Shown here: positions 23,049 to 32,588 of the stretch, piece after piece
How positions within the stretch are numbered: the first letter of the stretch is position 1
Layout of the letters: every line of letters starts with the position of its first letter
Assembly (NCBI RefSeq): GCF_003990045.1
Contig: NZ_RZGZ01000001.1
Location: forward strand, 186,001-250,000
DNA from: Labedella endophytica
GTDB taxonomy: Bacteria > Actinomycetota > Actinomycetes > Actinomycetales > Microbacteriaceae
Length of the DNA: 64,000 nucleotides
Direction of reading: 5' to 3'
Notes under the pieces: generated by a model
Seen by the model: the letters and a program-made list of their open reading frames with translations, nothing else
Databases searched by the model: none
What the model was told of the DNA's origin: nothing
Position numbers and translations under genes: made by a program

Positions 23049-24268
23049 GAGTGCACCTCCGCCGGCCGCGGCTCGGTCTCCGTCGAGAGCGGGATCGAGG
23101 CGGACAGCCGGAAGCCTCCGGCGCTCGGCCCGGCCTCGAGTGTCCCTCGCACCGCGGTCACGCGTTCCCGCAGCCCGAGGAGACCGTAGCCACCGGTCTC
23201 GTCGGGGTCGGAGCGATCCGGCGCCAGGACACGGACGGGGTTGGCGACGACGACCTCGACGGCGCGGGCCGACACCGCCACGAGGACGTGCGCCCGATGC
23301 TCGGCACCGTGCTTGAGGGCGTTCGTCAGCCCCTCCTGGATCACCCGGTAGGCCACGACGTCCGCCGTCGCGGGGAGCCCGTCCACGTCGCCCTCGATCC
23401 GTACGCGCACGTCGAGCCCCGCCGCTGCGAACTCGGCGACGAGGGCGTCGAGCGCGTCGAGCCCCTGTTGCGGGGCCGCGTTGGTCTCGTCGCCATCCGC
23501 GCGCAGCATCGCGAGCAGGTCGCCGATCTCCCCGAGCACCGTGCGCGCGGCGACACGGATCGTCCCGAGTGCCTCCTCCGCGCGTTCCGGCCGCGAGGTG
23601 AGGGACGACGACGCGACCCCGGCGTTGAGGCTGATGACGGAGATCTGGTGGGCGACCACGTCGTGCAGGTCCCGGGCGATCCGCAGCCGCTCCTCGGACA
23701 CCCGTCGCTGGGCCTCCGCCTCCCGCGTCCGTTCCGCGCGTTCGGCCCGTTCGACCATCGCAGCGATGTATTCGCGACGGGATCGGGTGGCGTCTCCCGC
23801 GGCGGCGAAGAACGCGATCGTGATGGCGAACTGCACGACGCGGGGGTCTCCGACGTCGCCGAGCGCCGCGAGCAGCGTCAACCCGACGACCGCGCCGATC
23901 GCCGAGGCGGTGACGATGATGCTCCGGCGGCGCCCCATCCGATTCGCCACTCCGAACATCGCGATCGCCGCCCCGACGACGATGCCGGGAGGAACGAGAC
24001 CGTTCACGACCGCGGCGGCGTAGAGGAGGATGCACGCGGCGAGGACGGGGATCGGCCACCGCCGCCGGAAGGGCAGGAGCACCGCGGGAGCCAGCAGGAT
24101 CGCGAGATCCACGACGCCGCGCGGCGTCGTCGAGGCGAAAGGCGCGAATGCGAACGCCACGATGATGAGGGCCGCCGCCACATCGCCGACGACGGCGTGC
24201 GCACGGCGCCACCTGTGCGTCTCGGCCGGGAGCCGGGATCGCTCGAGGTCGGGGAAGGCGGCGCGCAT
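23045..24268 (-). CDS. Sensor histidine kinase (NarL-partner type)
   Basis: A 407-residue kinase with five or six hydrophobic helices in the first ~160 residues. A coiled stretch (AERAERTREAEAQRRVSEERLRIARD) leads into the HisKA_3 motif RDLHDVVAHQISVISLNAGV. ATPase N-box IQEGLTNALKHGAEH and G-box GGYGLLGLRERVTAVRG are intact. I start it at ATG 24268; a longer frame to 24454 would run into the divergent promoter. CACACT lies six bases before the ATG. The likely role is to sense an envelope or antibiotic signal and control the adjacent ABC exporter. Confidence 0.87.
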   Translation of the reverse strand: MRAAFPDLERSRLPAETHRWRRAHAVVGDVAAALIIVAFAFAPFASTTPRGVVDLAILLAPAVLLPFRRRWPIPVLAACILLYAAAVVNGLVPPGIVVGAAIAMFGVANRMGRRRSIIVTASAIGAVVGLTLLAALGDVGDPRVVQFAITIAFFAAAGDATRSRREYIAAMVERAERAERTREAEAQRRVSEERLRIARDLHDVVAHQISVISLNAGVASSSLTSRPERAEEALGTIRVAARTVLGEIGDLLAMLRADGDETNAAPQQGLDALDALVAEFAAAGLDVRVRIEGDVDGLPATADVVAYRVIQEGLTNALKHGAEHRAHVLVAVSARAVEVVVANPVRVLAPDRSDPDETGGYGLLGLRERVTAVRGTLEAGPSAGGFRLSASIPLSTETEPRPAEVHS

Positions 24269-24274
24269 TCCTTC

Positions 24275-24280
24275 AGTGTG
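24275..24280 (-). promoter_or_regulatory. -10-like CACACT of the kinase gene
   Basis: CACACT followed by GAAGGA and the ATG at 24268. Confidence 0.35.
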
Positions 24281-24325
24281 ATGGCTCGGGGTTCCTCGCG
24301 CATCCTCCGTCCGCGGCACGCGGCC

Positions 24326-24347
24326 GTACGGCGATCGCGGTACGGCG
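24326..24347. promoter_or_regulatory. Direct repeat GTACGGCG, candidate regulator site
   Basis: GTACGGCG occurs at 24326-24333 and 24340-24347, 14 bases apart, in the divergent region between the kinase gene and the ABC exporter operon. Tandem half-sites are a common form of NarL-type response regulator site. It may also be chance in GC-rich DNA. Confidence 0.25.
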
Positions 24348-24437
24348 GTGTCTGCGAGAGGGCGACGCGCCCGTCGATCAGGACGGCGATGCTCGATACA
24401 GGCCCGGAGACACCGGGTCGCCACCCGAGGAGTCGCC

Positions 24438-25187
24438 ATGCCCACCCCGATCATTCAGGTCACGGACGTACGCAAATCGTACGGTCGCGGTCAGAACCGC
24501 TTCGATGCGCTGAAGGGGGTGAGCTTCGACATCGCCGAGGGCGAGAGCGTCGCGATCATCGGCAAGTCCGGGTCCGGCAAGTCCACCCTGATGCACACGC
24601 TCGCGCTCCTCGATGCGCCCACCTCGGGCTCGATCGCCCTCGAGGGTGTCGACACGAGCACGCTCGCCGGGCGCCGCCTCAATCGCACGCGCAACCGCAC
24701 CTTCGGTTTCGTCTTCCAGCAGTTCTTCCTCACCGCCAACGCGAGCGTGCTCGACAACGTCGTGTTGCCGATGAAGATCGCGGGCGTCCCCCACGCCGAG
24801 CGCAAGCGCCGCGGCATGGCCGCCCTCGAACAGCTCGACCTCGCCGACAAGGCCAAGAACAAGGCCGTCAACCTGTCCGGCGGTCAGAAGCAACGCGCGG
24901 TGATCGCCCGGGCGCTCGTGAACGATCCGCGCATCATCTTCGCCGACGAACCCACAGGCAATCTCGATTCGAGCACCGGGGCCGTCGTCGAGGACATCCT
25001 CTTCGACCTCAACCGCGAGAACGGGATCACCCTCATCATCGTGACGCACGACGAGGACCTCGCCGCTCGCTGCGACCGTCGGATCGTCATCCGCGACGGG
25101 CTCCTCGTGGAGGACTCGCGACCGAACGGGCCCGGTTCCGCAGACACCACGCACGGCCGCCACGGCGCCGAGGGGGTGGCCGCATGA
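24438..25187 (+). CDS. MacB-type ABC transporter ATP-binding protein
   Basis: A 249-residue ATPase of the LolD/MacB class. Walker A is GKSGSGKST near residue 50; the Q-loop FGFVFQQFFLTANASVLDNV is typical of this exporter class; signature NLSGGQKQR, Walker B IIFADEPTGNLDS and H-loop VTHDEDLA. GAGGAG lies five bases before the ATG. Its stop overlaps the permease start by four bases. It should couple ATP hydrolysis to extrusion of a peptide, drug or lipid from the membrane. Confidence 0.93.
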   Translation: MPTPIIQVTDVRKSYGRGQNRFDALKGVSFDIAEGESVAIIGKSGSGKSTLMHTLALLDAPTSGSIALEGVDTSTLAGRRLNRTRNRTFGFVFQQFFLTANASVLDNVVLPMKIAGVPHAERKRRGMAALEQLDLADKAKNKAVNLSGGQKQRAVIARALVNDPRIIFADEPTGNLDSSTGAVVEDILFDLNRENGITLIIVTHDEDLAARCDRRIVIRDGLLVEDSRPNGPGSADTTHGRHGAEGVAA

Positions 25188-26494
25188 ACGCCGTCGACCT
25201 CGTCGGCTCGGCCGTCTCGAATACCTTCCGGGCCAAGACGCGCACGCTCCTCACGATCCTCGCGATCTTCGTGGGCGCGTTCACCCTCACCCTCACCCAG
25301 GGGCTCGGCACCGGCATCAACGCGTACATCGACGACACGGTCACGGCCGTCGGGGCCTCGGACGTCATGACGGTCACGAAGCCGTCCGACTCGGCGACGA
25401 CGATCGGCACGTCCGACGACGGCCCGGCCGAATACGATCCCGACACGATCGCGAGCGGGCAGCCCGGCCCTCCCGGTGCGACGGTGGTCTCGCTCTCTCC
25501 CGACGACCTCGACACGCTCGAGGGCATCGACGGCGTCCTCCGCGTGCAGGCGACCAAGTCGATCGCCGCCGACTACATCGAGGGAGCGGACGACACGAAG
25601 TACGTCGCGGCGATCGGCGGCCTCGTAGCCGGTCAGACCGTCCAGCTCACGGCGGGCGAGCAACCCGACGACGGTTCGGACGACCTCCAGGTCGTCATCC
25701 CCGTGTCGTACGTCGAGGCTCTCGGCTACGACGGGGATACCGACGCCGTCGGGGGAACCGTGACGCTCGCCGTCACCGACGCCGTCCGCACGCAGCACGC
25801 CGTGGAGGCGGAGATCGTCGGGGTCGCCGAGGAGAGCGTCGCGTCGCCGACCGGCGCGAGCATCACGCCGAACTCCGCGCTCACGGACGAGCTCTACGAC
25901 CTGCAGAACGCCGGGCTGCCCGACGATCAGGCCGACCGCTACGCCCAGGCGAGCGTGTGGTTCGCCGACGACGCGACGGACGCCGACATCACGGCTCTGA
26001 AGGACCGCCTCGAGGACGACGGGTACTCCGGCGTCACGGTGGCCGACCAGCTCGGCACGCTCAAGACCGTGATCGACGGCATCGTGCTCGTGCTCAACGC
26101 GTTCGCGATCATCGCCCTCCTCGCCGCGAGCTTCGGCATCGTCAACACCCTCTTCATGAGCGTGCAGGAGCGCACGAGGGAGATCGGCCTCATGAAGGCG
26201 ATGGGAATGGGGAGCGGGAAGGTGTTCGGACTCTTCAGTCTCGAGGCGGCGTTCATCGGATTCCTCGGGAGCGCGATCGGTGCGGGACTCGCCATCCTGG
26301 CGGGCGGCGCGATCAGTTCGGCGCTGTCGACGACGCTCCTCGCCGATCTCCCCGGCCTCACGCTCATCGCGTTCGACCCCGTGTCGATCGCGATCGTGAT
26401 CCTCGTGGTGATGGTGATCGCGTTCCTCGCCGGGACGCTCCCGGCGGCCCGCGCCGCGAAGGCCGATCCCGTGGAGTCCCTCCGCTACGAGTGA
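25184..26494 (+). CDS. MacB/FtsX-type ABC transporter permease
   Basis: A 436-residue permease. The N-terminal helix is at residues ~20-42 (TLLTILAIFVGAFTLTLTQG), followed by a large extracytoplasmic MacB-core domain (~45-295) rich in Asp, Gly and Thr, and the three-helix FtsX block at the C-terminus (AIIALLAASFGIVNTLFMSV, QERTREIGLMKAMGM, IGFLGSAIGAGLAILAGG, VILVVMVIAFLAGTLPA). The closing AARAAKADPVESLRYE is typical of MacB-class permeases. Coupled to the ATPase gene by ATGA overlap. Confidence 0.92.
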   Translation: MNAVDLVGSAVSNTFRAKTRTLLTILAIFVGAFTLTLTQGLGTGINAYIDDTVTAVGASDVMTVTKPSDSATTIGTSDDGPAEYDPDTIASGQPGPPGATVVSLSPDDLDTLEGIDGVLRVQATKSIAADYIEGADDTKYVAAIGGLVAGQTVQLTAGEQPDDGSDDLQVVIPVSYVEALGYDGDTDAVGGTVTLAVTDAVRTQHAVEAEIVGVAEESVASPTGASITPNSALTDELYDLQNAGLPDDQADRYAQASVWFADDATDADITALKDRLEDDGYSGVTVADQLGTLKTVIDGIVLVLNAFAIIALLAASFGIVNTLFMSVQERTREIGLMKAMGMGSGKVFGLFSLEAAFIGFLGSAIGAGLAILAGGAISSALSTTLLADLPGLTLIAFDPVSIAIVILVVMVIAFLAGTLPAARAAKADPVESLRYE

Positions 26495-26507
26495 CCCGCC
26501 CTCAACG

Positions 26508-26573
26508 CCCGTGAGGTGTCGCATTCCGTTGCCGGTTCAGCCGGAATGACAACAGATTGCGACACCTCACGGG
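26508..26573. terminator. Bidirectional hairpin with GAGGTGTCGCA arms
   Basis: CCCGTGAGGTGTCGCA (26508-26523) pairs perfectly with 26558-26573. Inside, CATTCCG and CGGAATG form a second, competing stem. The element lies between the ends of the permease gene and the convergent surface-protein gene. The right arm read on the minus strand shares TGAGGTGTCGCAATCTGTTG with the hairpin at 57887. Confidence 0.7.
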
Positions 26574-26586
26574 TGTTCGGGTGGGG

Positions 26587-29517
26587 TTACTCCGCTGCGT
26601 TATGCGTGCGGCGGCGGGCGACGATCGCGGCGGCTCCGGCGAGGAGCAGCACGAGAGCGGCGGCGAGGGCGCCGAACGGCTCGGTCGCACCCGTCACGGC
26701 GAGGTCGTCGCCGTCGTCGGCACCGGATCCCGGGGCGTCGGGACCGGCTCCCGTGTCGGGATCGCTCGGGTCCGTGCCGGGGTCGCCGGGCGTCCCGGGC
26801 TCGCTCGGCTCACCGGGTTCGGTGGGCTCGCCCGGTTCGGTGGGCTCGCCCGGCTCCGCAAGAGCGCACACGATCGTGCCCTGGCGCAGCGCGAAGCCGT
26901 CCGTGCCGTTGTCGTCCGACCACACGGCGGGCTTCAGTCCGTCGACGCACTGGTCGTTCGGCGCGATCGCGAAGCCCTCGTTGTTGACGTTCGGCATACC
27001 GGCCGGACGCTCCACGACGGACTCGACCCCGAAGGCGCCGGCGACCGCAGCGGCGGACACGACGTCGCTCGGCGTCTCATCGGTGGGGGTGACGTCGAGG
27101 ACGGCCGAGCGGCCGTCGCACGTGTCGTCGCACACGGCCCAGAGCAGATCCGTCGCCGGGTCGTACTCGAGGTCCATGACGCCGGGGAAGCCGCTCTCGA
27201 TGGTGGCGATCCGCTGGATCTGGCCGTCGTCCTGACCGAGGGCGTAGGCGTAGATCGAGCCGTTGGCCTCGAGGCCCACGAAGAAGAGCCCGCCGCCGTG
27301 GCCGGGGTAGTCGGCCGGGTCGTAGAGCGAACCGGTGCTCTCGTCGACGAAGCCCTTCTCGAGGAGATCGGCGTCAGGGATCCAGGCGATGCCCTCGAGG
27401 CCGGCGTTCGCGCCGAAGGTCGGTACGTCCGTCGCGAGGTCGGCCGCGAGGTTCCACTCGCGCGACGCCGAGATCTCGGTCTCCGTCGTGGTCACGTCGT
27501 AGCGGATGACGGACGGGCGGCTCGTGCCCGAGACGTCGTTGTTCCGCTCCGTGGAGACGAACACGCCGCCGGCCGCGCCCGCGTCGGTGAGCGCGACTCC
27601 CTCGGCGTCGACGTCGCCCGTGCCGTCCGCGTAGCGCAGTGTCTTGCCGTCGGTCCAGCCGGCGTCCGTCGCGGGCGCCCACGTTCCGTCGGTGTTCTCG
27701 AGGCGGTAGAGCGTGCCCGGACCGTTCTTCACGGCCCAGAGCGTGTCGGCTCCGGTCCCCGTGTCGGTGTCCTCGAACGCGAGGCCGCTCATGTTGGTGC
27801 CGAAGGATCCGGCCTCGTCCACGGTGGAGACGGTCTCACCGCCGGGCCACGGCGTGGTCACGAGGTCGCCCTCGCACGCGTTGGCCGCGCCCTTCGTGGG
27901 CTCCGTCGTGACCGCGAACTCGCCCGTGCCGTCGGGGCAGCGGCCGTAGCTCGTCGCGGCGTGCTCGGTCCACGAGTACGAATCGATGAGCGTCGTGCCG
28001 TCGGTGTCGAAGAGGCGGGCCGAGTCGCCGCCGCCGAGGCCGAAGCCACCGTCGACGTCCACGTCCACGGCGAGGTAGCCGCCCGCCGGGATCGTCGTGC
28101 CCGCCGCGATCGCGAGGGTGCGTGCGTCGTCGTCATCCTTCACGATCATGCCGGAGGCGTCCACGGGCTCGGCGCCGTTGTTGACGAGTTCGATCCAGTC
28201 GACGGGGTCGCCGCCGCTCGACTCGACCTCGTTGATGCGGATGGGTGCGCCGCAGTCGTTCGCGGCGGCCTTCGTGGTGCTCGTCATGAGGGCGAAGTCG
28301 CCCGTGCCGTCGGGGCAGCGGCCGTAGGAGGTCGCGGCGTGTCCGCTCCAGGCGTGCTGGTCGACGATCGTGACGCCGTCGGGGGCGAAGAGCCGCACGG
28401 AGTCGTTCGCGCCGAGGCCGTAGCCGAGCTGGGCCTCCTCGACGACGAAGAATCCGCCGGCGGGGACGGTGGAGCCGGTGGGGAGGACGCTCACGTGGGT
28501 GTCGTCGCTGTCCTTCACGATCCAGCCGGACACGTCGATCGCCGCGGTGGTGGGGTTGATGAGCTCGACCCAGTCGCCCGGCGTTCCACCGTTCGACTCG
28601 ATCTCGTTGATGCGCACATCGAGGCCCTCGGGCGTCGGGACGACGTTCGCCGCACCGCGCGTGGGCTCGAGGGTCTCGGTGAACGCGCCGGTCCCGTTCG
28701 GGAAGCGGCCGTAGGTGGTCGCGGCGTGGGCCGTCCAGTCGTACGAGTCGATGAGCGTCGTGCCGTCGGTGTCGAAGAGGCGCACACTGTCGGCGCCGCC
28801 GAGGCCGAATGTCATCTCGGGGTCGCCCACGGCGAGGTATCCACCGGGCTCGATCGTCGAACCGGTGGGGAGCACGTAGGAGTGGGTGTCGTCGTCGTCG
28901 CGGATCACGAGCCCTGCGGCGTCGACCGCGACGAGACCGGTGTTCGTGAGCTCGACCCAGTCGCCCGGCGTTCCGCCGCTCGACTCGATCTCGTTGAGGA
29001 CGACGGCATCGGCGGGGTCGGCCTCGCACGCGTTCGCGGCGCCCGGCGTGGACGCGGCGGTCACGGTGAACTCGCCCACGCCGTCGGCGCAGCGGCCGTA
29101 GCTCGTGGGGGAGGGATCGGTCCACGCGAAGGCGTCGATCTCGGTGGTGCCGTCGGGCAGGAAGACGCGGGCGGTGTCGGCGCGGCCGAGCCCGAAGGTG
29201 AGGTCGGGCTCGCCGAAGACGAGGTAGCCGCCCGGTGCGATGACGCTCCCGGCGGGCAGGGCGTCCGTGCGGTCGTCCTTGTCGTCCTTGACGATCCAGC
29301 CGGAGACGTCGACGGCGTCGGTGCCGGTGTTCGTGAACTCGATCCAGTCGCCGACGCTGCCGCCGTTCTGGACGACCTCGTTGATGCGGATGTCGGTGGG
29401 TTCTGCGGCGGAGGCGGGGGCCGCCGGCGCGACCGCGAGGGTCGTCAGCAGTGGGGCCGCGAGCGCCAGGGCGACGAGTGCCCGGGATCGAGGGTGGGAG
29501 CGGGGTCGGGTGCGCAT
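26587..29517 (-). CDS. Secreted surface protein: four lamin-tail domains, phytase/esterase-like propeller, LAXTG anchor
   Basis: A 976-residue exported protein. An N-terminal signal peptide (residues 1-~38, ending PASA) is followed by four lamin-tail-domain repeats of ~100 residues, each with the pattern INE(V/I)xxxGGxxxDWxE(F/L), a W/M-IVKD strand, YLxFG/VG and ...YGRxxDGxG. Residues ~440-870 look like the phytase-like esterase propeller (SGLAFEDTD, GGVFVSTERNN, GLEGIAWIPD, GVMDLEYDPATDLLWAVCDD, NNEGFAIAP). Then a GEPTEP repeat linker, the sorting motif LAVTG, a hydrophobic helix and RRR. It should be anchored to the wall by a sortase. Substrate unknown. ATG 29517 has GAAGG upstream. Confidence 0.8.
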   Translation of the reverse strand: MRTRPRSHPRSRALVALALAAPLLTTLAVAPAAPASAAEPTDIRINEVVQNGGSVGDWIEFTNTGTDAVDVSGWIVKDDKDDRTDALPAGSVIAPGGYLVFGEPDLTFGLGRADTARVFLPDGTTEIDAFAWTDPSPTSYGRCADGVGEFTVTAASTPGAANACEADPADAVVLNEIESSGGTPGDWVELTNTGLVAVDAAGLVIRDDDDTHSYVLPTGSTIEPGGYLAVGDPEMTFGLGGADSVRLFDTDGTTLIDSYDWTAHAATTYGRFPNGTGAFTETLEPTRGAANVVPTPEGLDVRINEIESNGGTPGDWVELINPTTAAIDVSGWIVKDSDDTHVSVLPTGSTVPAGGFFVVEEAQLGYGLGANDSVRLFAPDGVTIVDQHAWSGHAATSYGRCPDGTGDFALMTSTTKAAANDCGAPIRINEVESSGGDPVDWIELVNNGAEPVDASGMIVKDDDDARTLAIAAGTTIPAGGYLAVDVDVDGGFGLGGGDSARLFDTDGTTLIDSYSWTEHAATSYGRCPDGTGEFAVTTEPTKGAANACEGDLVTTPWPGGETVSTVDEAGSFGTNMSGLAFEDTDTGTGADTLWAVKNGPGTLYRLENTDGTWAPATDAGWTDGKTLRYADGTGDVDAEGVALTDAGAAGGVFVSTERNNDVSGTSRPSVIRYDVTTTETEISASREWNLAADLATDVPTFGANAGLEGIAWIPDADLLEKGFVDESTGSLYDPADYPGHGGGLFFVGLEANGSIYAYALGQDDGQIQRIATIESGFPGVMDLEYDPATDLLWAVCDDTCDGRSAVLDVTPTDETPSDVVSAAAVAGAFGVESVVERPAGMPNVNNEGFAIAPNDQCVDGLKPAVWSDDNGTDGFALRQGTIVCALAEPGEPTEPGEPTEPGEPSEPGTPGDPGTDPSDPDTGAGPDAPGSGADDGDDLAVTGATEPFGALAAALVLLLAGAAAIVARRRTHNAAE

Positions 29518-29911
29518 GGGGGGTGCCCTTCGAGGCTGGACGGGTATGGGCCTCGACGAGTGTGTCGACATCAGGAGAACCGGCGGTGAACGGCCGGCGA
29601 ACGGATCGCGTGAGGGGTGTGTGGACGCAGGCCGCTTCGAGAGGAAGGGGGTGCCGCGGTGTGCGGACTTCGGCCGACGGTTCGGGTCCAGGGGCCGGAG
29701 GTCCGCACATCGCGAGCCAGTGGAGGAGAGCCGGCCGCGGAGCTGAGGGGGTGCCCCGCGGCCGGACGGAACCGGATCCTGCATCCGGGGCCCCGGGCTA
29801 GAACCGAGGCCGACGTCCCCATCTCGCCTTCCGAGTTCATCTCACACCCTGGCCGTTCTCCGAATGAGGGGATCAGAGGGTGACGTCGGGGTGATGTCGG
29901 AACGATCTTCG
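29518..29911. other. 394-base intergenic region before the surface-protein gene
   Basis: No convincing gene on either strand. It holds a hairpin (29660-29709) and must contain the promoter of the surface-protein gene on the minus strand, which I could not place with confidence. A stretch near 29878-29895 has TGACGTCGG and TGATGTCGG as close direct repeats. Confidence 0.5.
29660..29709 (-). terminator. Hairpin with TGTGCGGAC arms after the LuxR gene
   Basis: TGTGCGGAC (29660-29668) pairs with GTCCGCACA (29701-29709), with a further GGCC pairing inside. It lies downstream of the LuxR-type gene and upstream of the surface-protein gene. The word GTGCGGACTT recurs in the hairpin at 58596-58681. 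Confidence 0.45.
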
Positions 29912-31378
29912 TCAGACGTCGAGCCCCATCCACCGGGCGATGCGCACGGCTTCTTGCGCGCTCGTCGCACCGAGTTTGCTGTAGACGCGCCGGAGGTGGG
30001 TCTTGATCGTGTTGCGCGAGAGGACGAGTTCGTCGGCGATCCGATCGCCCGAGGCCCCGGCGCTCAGAAGCGAGAGCACGTCGCGCTCGCGCGGTGTGAG
30101 TGCGACGAAATTCTGCACGAGTCGGCTGTGGTCGTCGAGCGCGGCGATGCGATCGAGCAGCGGGAGGGCCGTCCCCCGAGCGCGGGCGCGGGCGACGAGG
30201 GCGCGGATGTCGTCGATGGGTGGGAAGTACATCGGGCCGGTCGTGTCGTTGCGCGCCATCGTCAGGAGCGCGACGTCGGCATGGAGGTCGGATTCCGCGG
30301 ACCGCCCGCGGCGCAGCTCGACGGCGGCCCGCAACCACTGGGTCGCCATCCGCGATCGGGGGACGTGGCGGTCGCCGATGCTCTCGCACTCGCTGATCGC
30401 GGCCTCGGCTCCGGGGAGGTCGTTGAGGCGCAAGCGCAGAGCGGCGATCTCCCGGTAGGGACACAGCGCGTGCCGGTCATCGGCATGCACGCGAGCGAGG
30501 TGCTTCCAACCCGATTCGATGCCCCCGAGTCGCATGTGCACGAACGCCCGGATCATGTCCACCCACTCCGCCCAGTAACCGTGGAGGTCGGAGGCGACGC
30601 GCTGGATCTGCTCGAGGGCCTCGGGGAATTGCGACTCGCGAGCCCGGAAATAGCCGTGGGTGGCGATGGTGAGAGGGCCCCACGGTGCCGGTGCGTTGGC
30701 CGGTTCCACGGCGTCGGCGATGCCGTGGAACTCGGCGCTCGGGCCGTGTTCGGGAGCCAGGAGGAGAGCCGCGACGTCTCGGAGCGCCGCCGCGTCGGTG
30801 CCCCCTGCTGATGGACCGGCGTCGACCCTCCGCAGGCTCGCGTCGGCGTCGATCGGGTCGCCGAAGATGTAGGTGGTCACGGCGATTCCCGCCCAGGCGG
30901 TCTGAGCGGTGGCGTGGGGCAGGACCCCCAGCGAGGTGGCGGAGAAAAGAGCGTCATGGGCCTCGGCGAGCTCGCCCCGCACGAGACGGATGAGCCCCTC
31001 CTCGACCAAGACGTCGGCGGTGAGAGCGAGGCGGTGGTGAGGGTGACGGACCGAGGCGAGGTGCGCACGCGCGGCCGAGACCTCCGTGACGGCCTCCTCG
31101 GTGCGACCGAGTGAGCGGCAGAGCTGACTCCTGGCGAGGTGCAGCACGAGGTCCTCGGCGGCTCCCCGCGGCGGGCGTGTCTCCATGACGACGTCGAGCG
31201 TCAGCAGAGCGGCCGAAGCCGTGACCTCGCCGGCGCGGAAGGACGCGAAGGTCCGCACGGCCTCGACATCCCCTGACTGCTCCTCCGCCGGTATCCGGCG
31301 GAGGGCGTCGATCACGAGGGCCGGTTCGGCCCGGGCGGCCATCCACAGGGGGATGACGGCGGAGTCGTCCACGTTCAT
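29912..31378 (-). CDS. Large LuxR-family transcriptional regulator
   Basis: A 488-residue regulator. The first ~410 residues are all-helical, with repeated A/L-rich helix pairs like the tetratricopeptide region of LAL/MalT-type proteins, but no Walker A motif is present. The last ~65 residues are a LuxR helix-turn-helix (LTPRERDVLSLLSAGASGDRIADELVLSRNTIKTHLRRVYSKL). The ATG at 31378 is preferred over 31408 because a GAAG lies five bases upstream. It is on the same strand and upstream of the surface-protein gene, which is a possible target. Confidence 0.82.
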   Translation of the reverse strand: MNVDDSAVIPLWMAARAEPALVIDALRRIPAEEQSGDVEAVRTFASFRAGEVTASAALLTLDVVMETRPPRGAAEDLVLHLARSQLCRSLGRTEEAVTEVSAARAHLASVRHPHHRLALTADVLVEEGLIRLVRGELAEAHDALFSATSLGVLPHATAQTAWAGIAVTTYIFGDPIDADASLRRVDAGPSAGGTDAAALRDVAALLLAPEHGPSAEFHGIADAVEPANAPAPWGPLTIATHGYFRARESQFPEALEQIQRVASDLHGYWAEWVDMIRAFVHMRLGGIESGWKHLARVHADDRHALCPYREIAALRLRLNDLPGAEAAISECESIGDRHVPRSRMATQWLRAAVELRRGRSAESDLHADVALLTMARNDTTGPMYFPPIDDIRALVARARARGTALPLLDRIAALDDHSRLVQNFVALTPRERDVLSLLSAGASGDRIADELVLSRNTIKTHLRRVYSKLGATSAQEAVRIARWMGLDV

Positions 31379-31484
31379 GCTCGCTTCCGGCGGTCGATGG
31401 CCTCCCATGGTCGCACCGACCGCATGTCGAAAGCGGACGGCGTTCGCTCAGCGGATAGGCGGACAGCCGTCGGTGCACCGCGGG

Positions 31485-32516
31485 TCACGCGCGCGGCGGC
31501 GCCACCGATGCGCGTTCCACGATGGGCATGTCGACGAGGGTCTCACCCTCGGGAGTCGCGCCGTCGGCGAGCAGCAGTTCGATCGCGCGCGCGCCCATCT
31601 CCTCGTGCGGGAGCCCGATCGTCGTGAGGCCAGGACGGAGGTACGAGGCGAGTTCGTCGTTGTCGAACGAGACGATCGAGACGTCGTCGGGGACACGCAG
31701 ACCGAGGTCGCCGAGCGCCTGGTAGGCGCCGAACGCGAGGCGGTCGTTCATGCAGACGAGTGCCCGCACGCCGGGGTCCCGCTCGAAGAGAGCGCGCGTC
31801 GCGTCGTAGCCGTTCCGCGGCTCCCACAGCCAGATCGACTCCTCCGACGCGAACTCGAGGCCGTGCGCGCGCATCGCCGCCCGGATCCCCGCCGCTCGGC
31901 GCGAGATCGTCGAGGAGCGGAAGAGCTCGCGCTCCACGTCGTCGTTCTGGCCGAGCAGCACGATGCCGTCGCGGTGGCCGGCGGCGACGAGGAGATCGAC
32001 GGCGGCCCGCCCCCCGGCCTCCTCGTCCGGGAGGACGCTCAGCGGGTAGCGCGTGTTCGTGGCGTTCAGTAGGACGACCCGTGTGGTCTCGGGGAGGTCG
32101 GGGATGAAGAGGTCGCGGGCGCGCATCGTGGCGAACACGATCCCGTCCACCTGACGGTCGACGAGGGCGGCGATCGCGTCCGTCTCGCGGCGGGCGTCGC
32201 CCCCGGTCTCCGTCACGAGCAGCACGTGGCTCGCCTTCTCGGCGGCCCCGAGCGCTCCCGTGATGAGGCCGCTCGCGAAGCGCGTGGTGGCGACGAGGTC
32301 GGAGACGAACCCGATGGTCTGGGTCTTGTCGGTGCGGAGCCCGCGGGCGGCGAGGTTCGGCCGGTAGCCGAGCTCGGCGGCGGCGGCGTGCACGCGCTCG
32401 TGGGCCTCTTTCGACAACCGCGTGTCGGGGCGGCCGTTCAGGATCATCGAGGCGGCGGCGCTCGAGAGGCCGGCCCGCTTGGCGACGTCCGCGAGCGTCA
32501 CGCGTTTCGCGGGCAT
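31485..32516 (-). CDS. LacI-family regulator of a sugar uptake operon
   Basis: A 343-residue regulator. Helix-turn-helix at residues 6-26 (VTLADVAKRAGLSSAAASMIL), hinge near 50-60, then the sugar-binding domain (TIGFVSDLVATTRFASGLI, DGIVFATMRAR, VCMNDRLAFGAYQALGDLG, SFDNDELASYLRPGLTTI). ATG 32516 has AGGAG five bases upstream; the longer frame lacks one. It is divergent from the sugar-binding-protein operon, and a LacI-type operator lies over the start of that operon's transcript. The inducing sugar is not known. Confidence 0.92.
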   Translation of the reverse strand: MPAKRVTLADVAKRAGLSSAAASMILNGRPDTRLSKEAHERVHAAAAELGYRPNLAARGLRTDKTQTIGFVSDLVATTRFASGLITGALGAAEKASHVLLVTETGGDARRETDAIAALVDRQVDGIVFATMRARDLFIPDLPETTRVVLLNATNTRYPLSVLPDEEAGGRAAVDLLVAAGHRDGIVLLGQNDDVERELFRSSTISRRAAGIRAAMRAHGLEFASEESIWLWEPRNGYDATRALFERDPGVRALVCMNDRLAFGAYQALGDLGLRVPDDVSIVSFDNDELASYLRPGLTTIGLPHEEMGARAIELLLADGATPEGETLVDMPIVERASVAPPRA

Positions 32517-32588
32517 GTCGTCTCCTGCTCGTCGTCGTCGCCGGGTGGTGGTCGGTGCGGCCGATGATATCGGTCCTGTCACGGGGCC

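Noticed and set aside
23051-25183. Extended plus-strand frame upstream of the MacB-type permease start
   Set aside because: It overlaps the kinase gene in antisense and the ATPase gene in a different frame. The permease starts at the ATG at 25184 that overlaps the ATPase stop.
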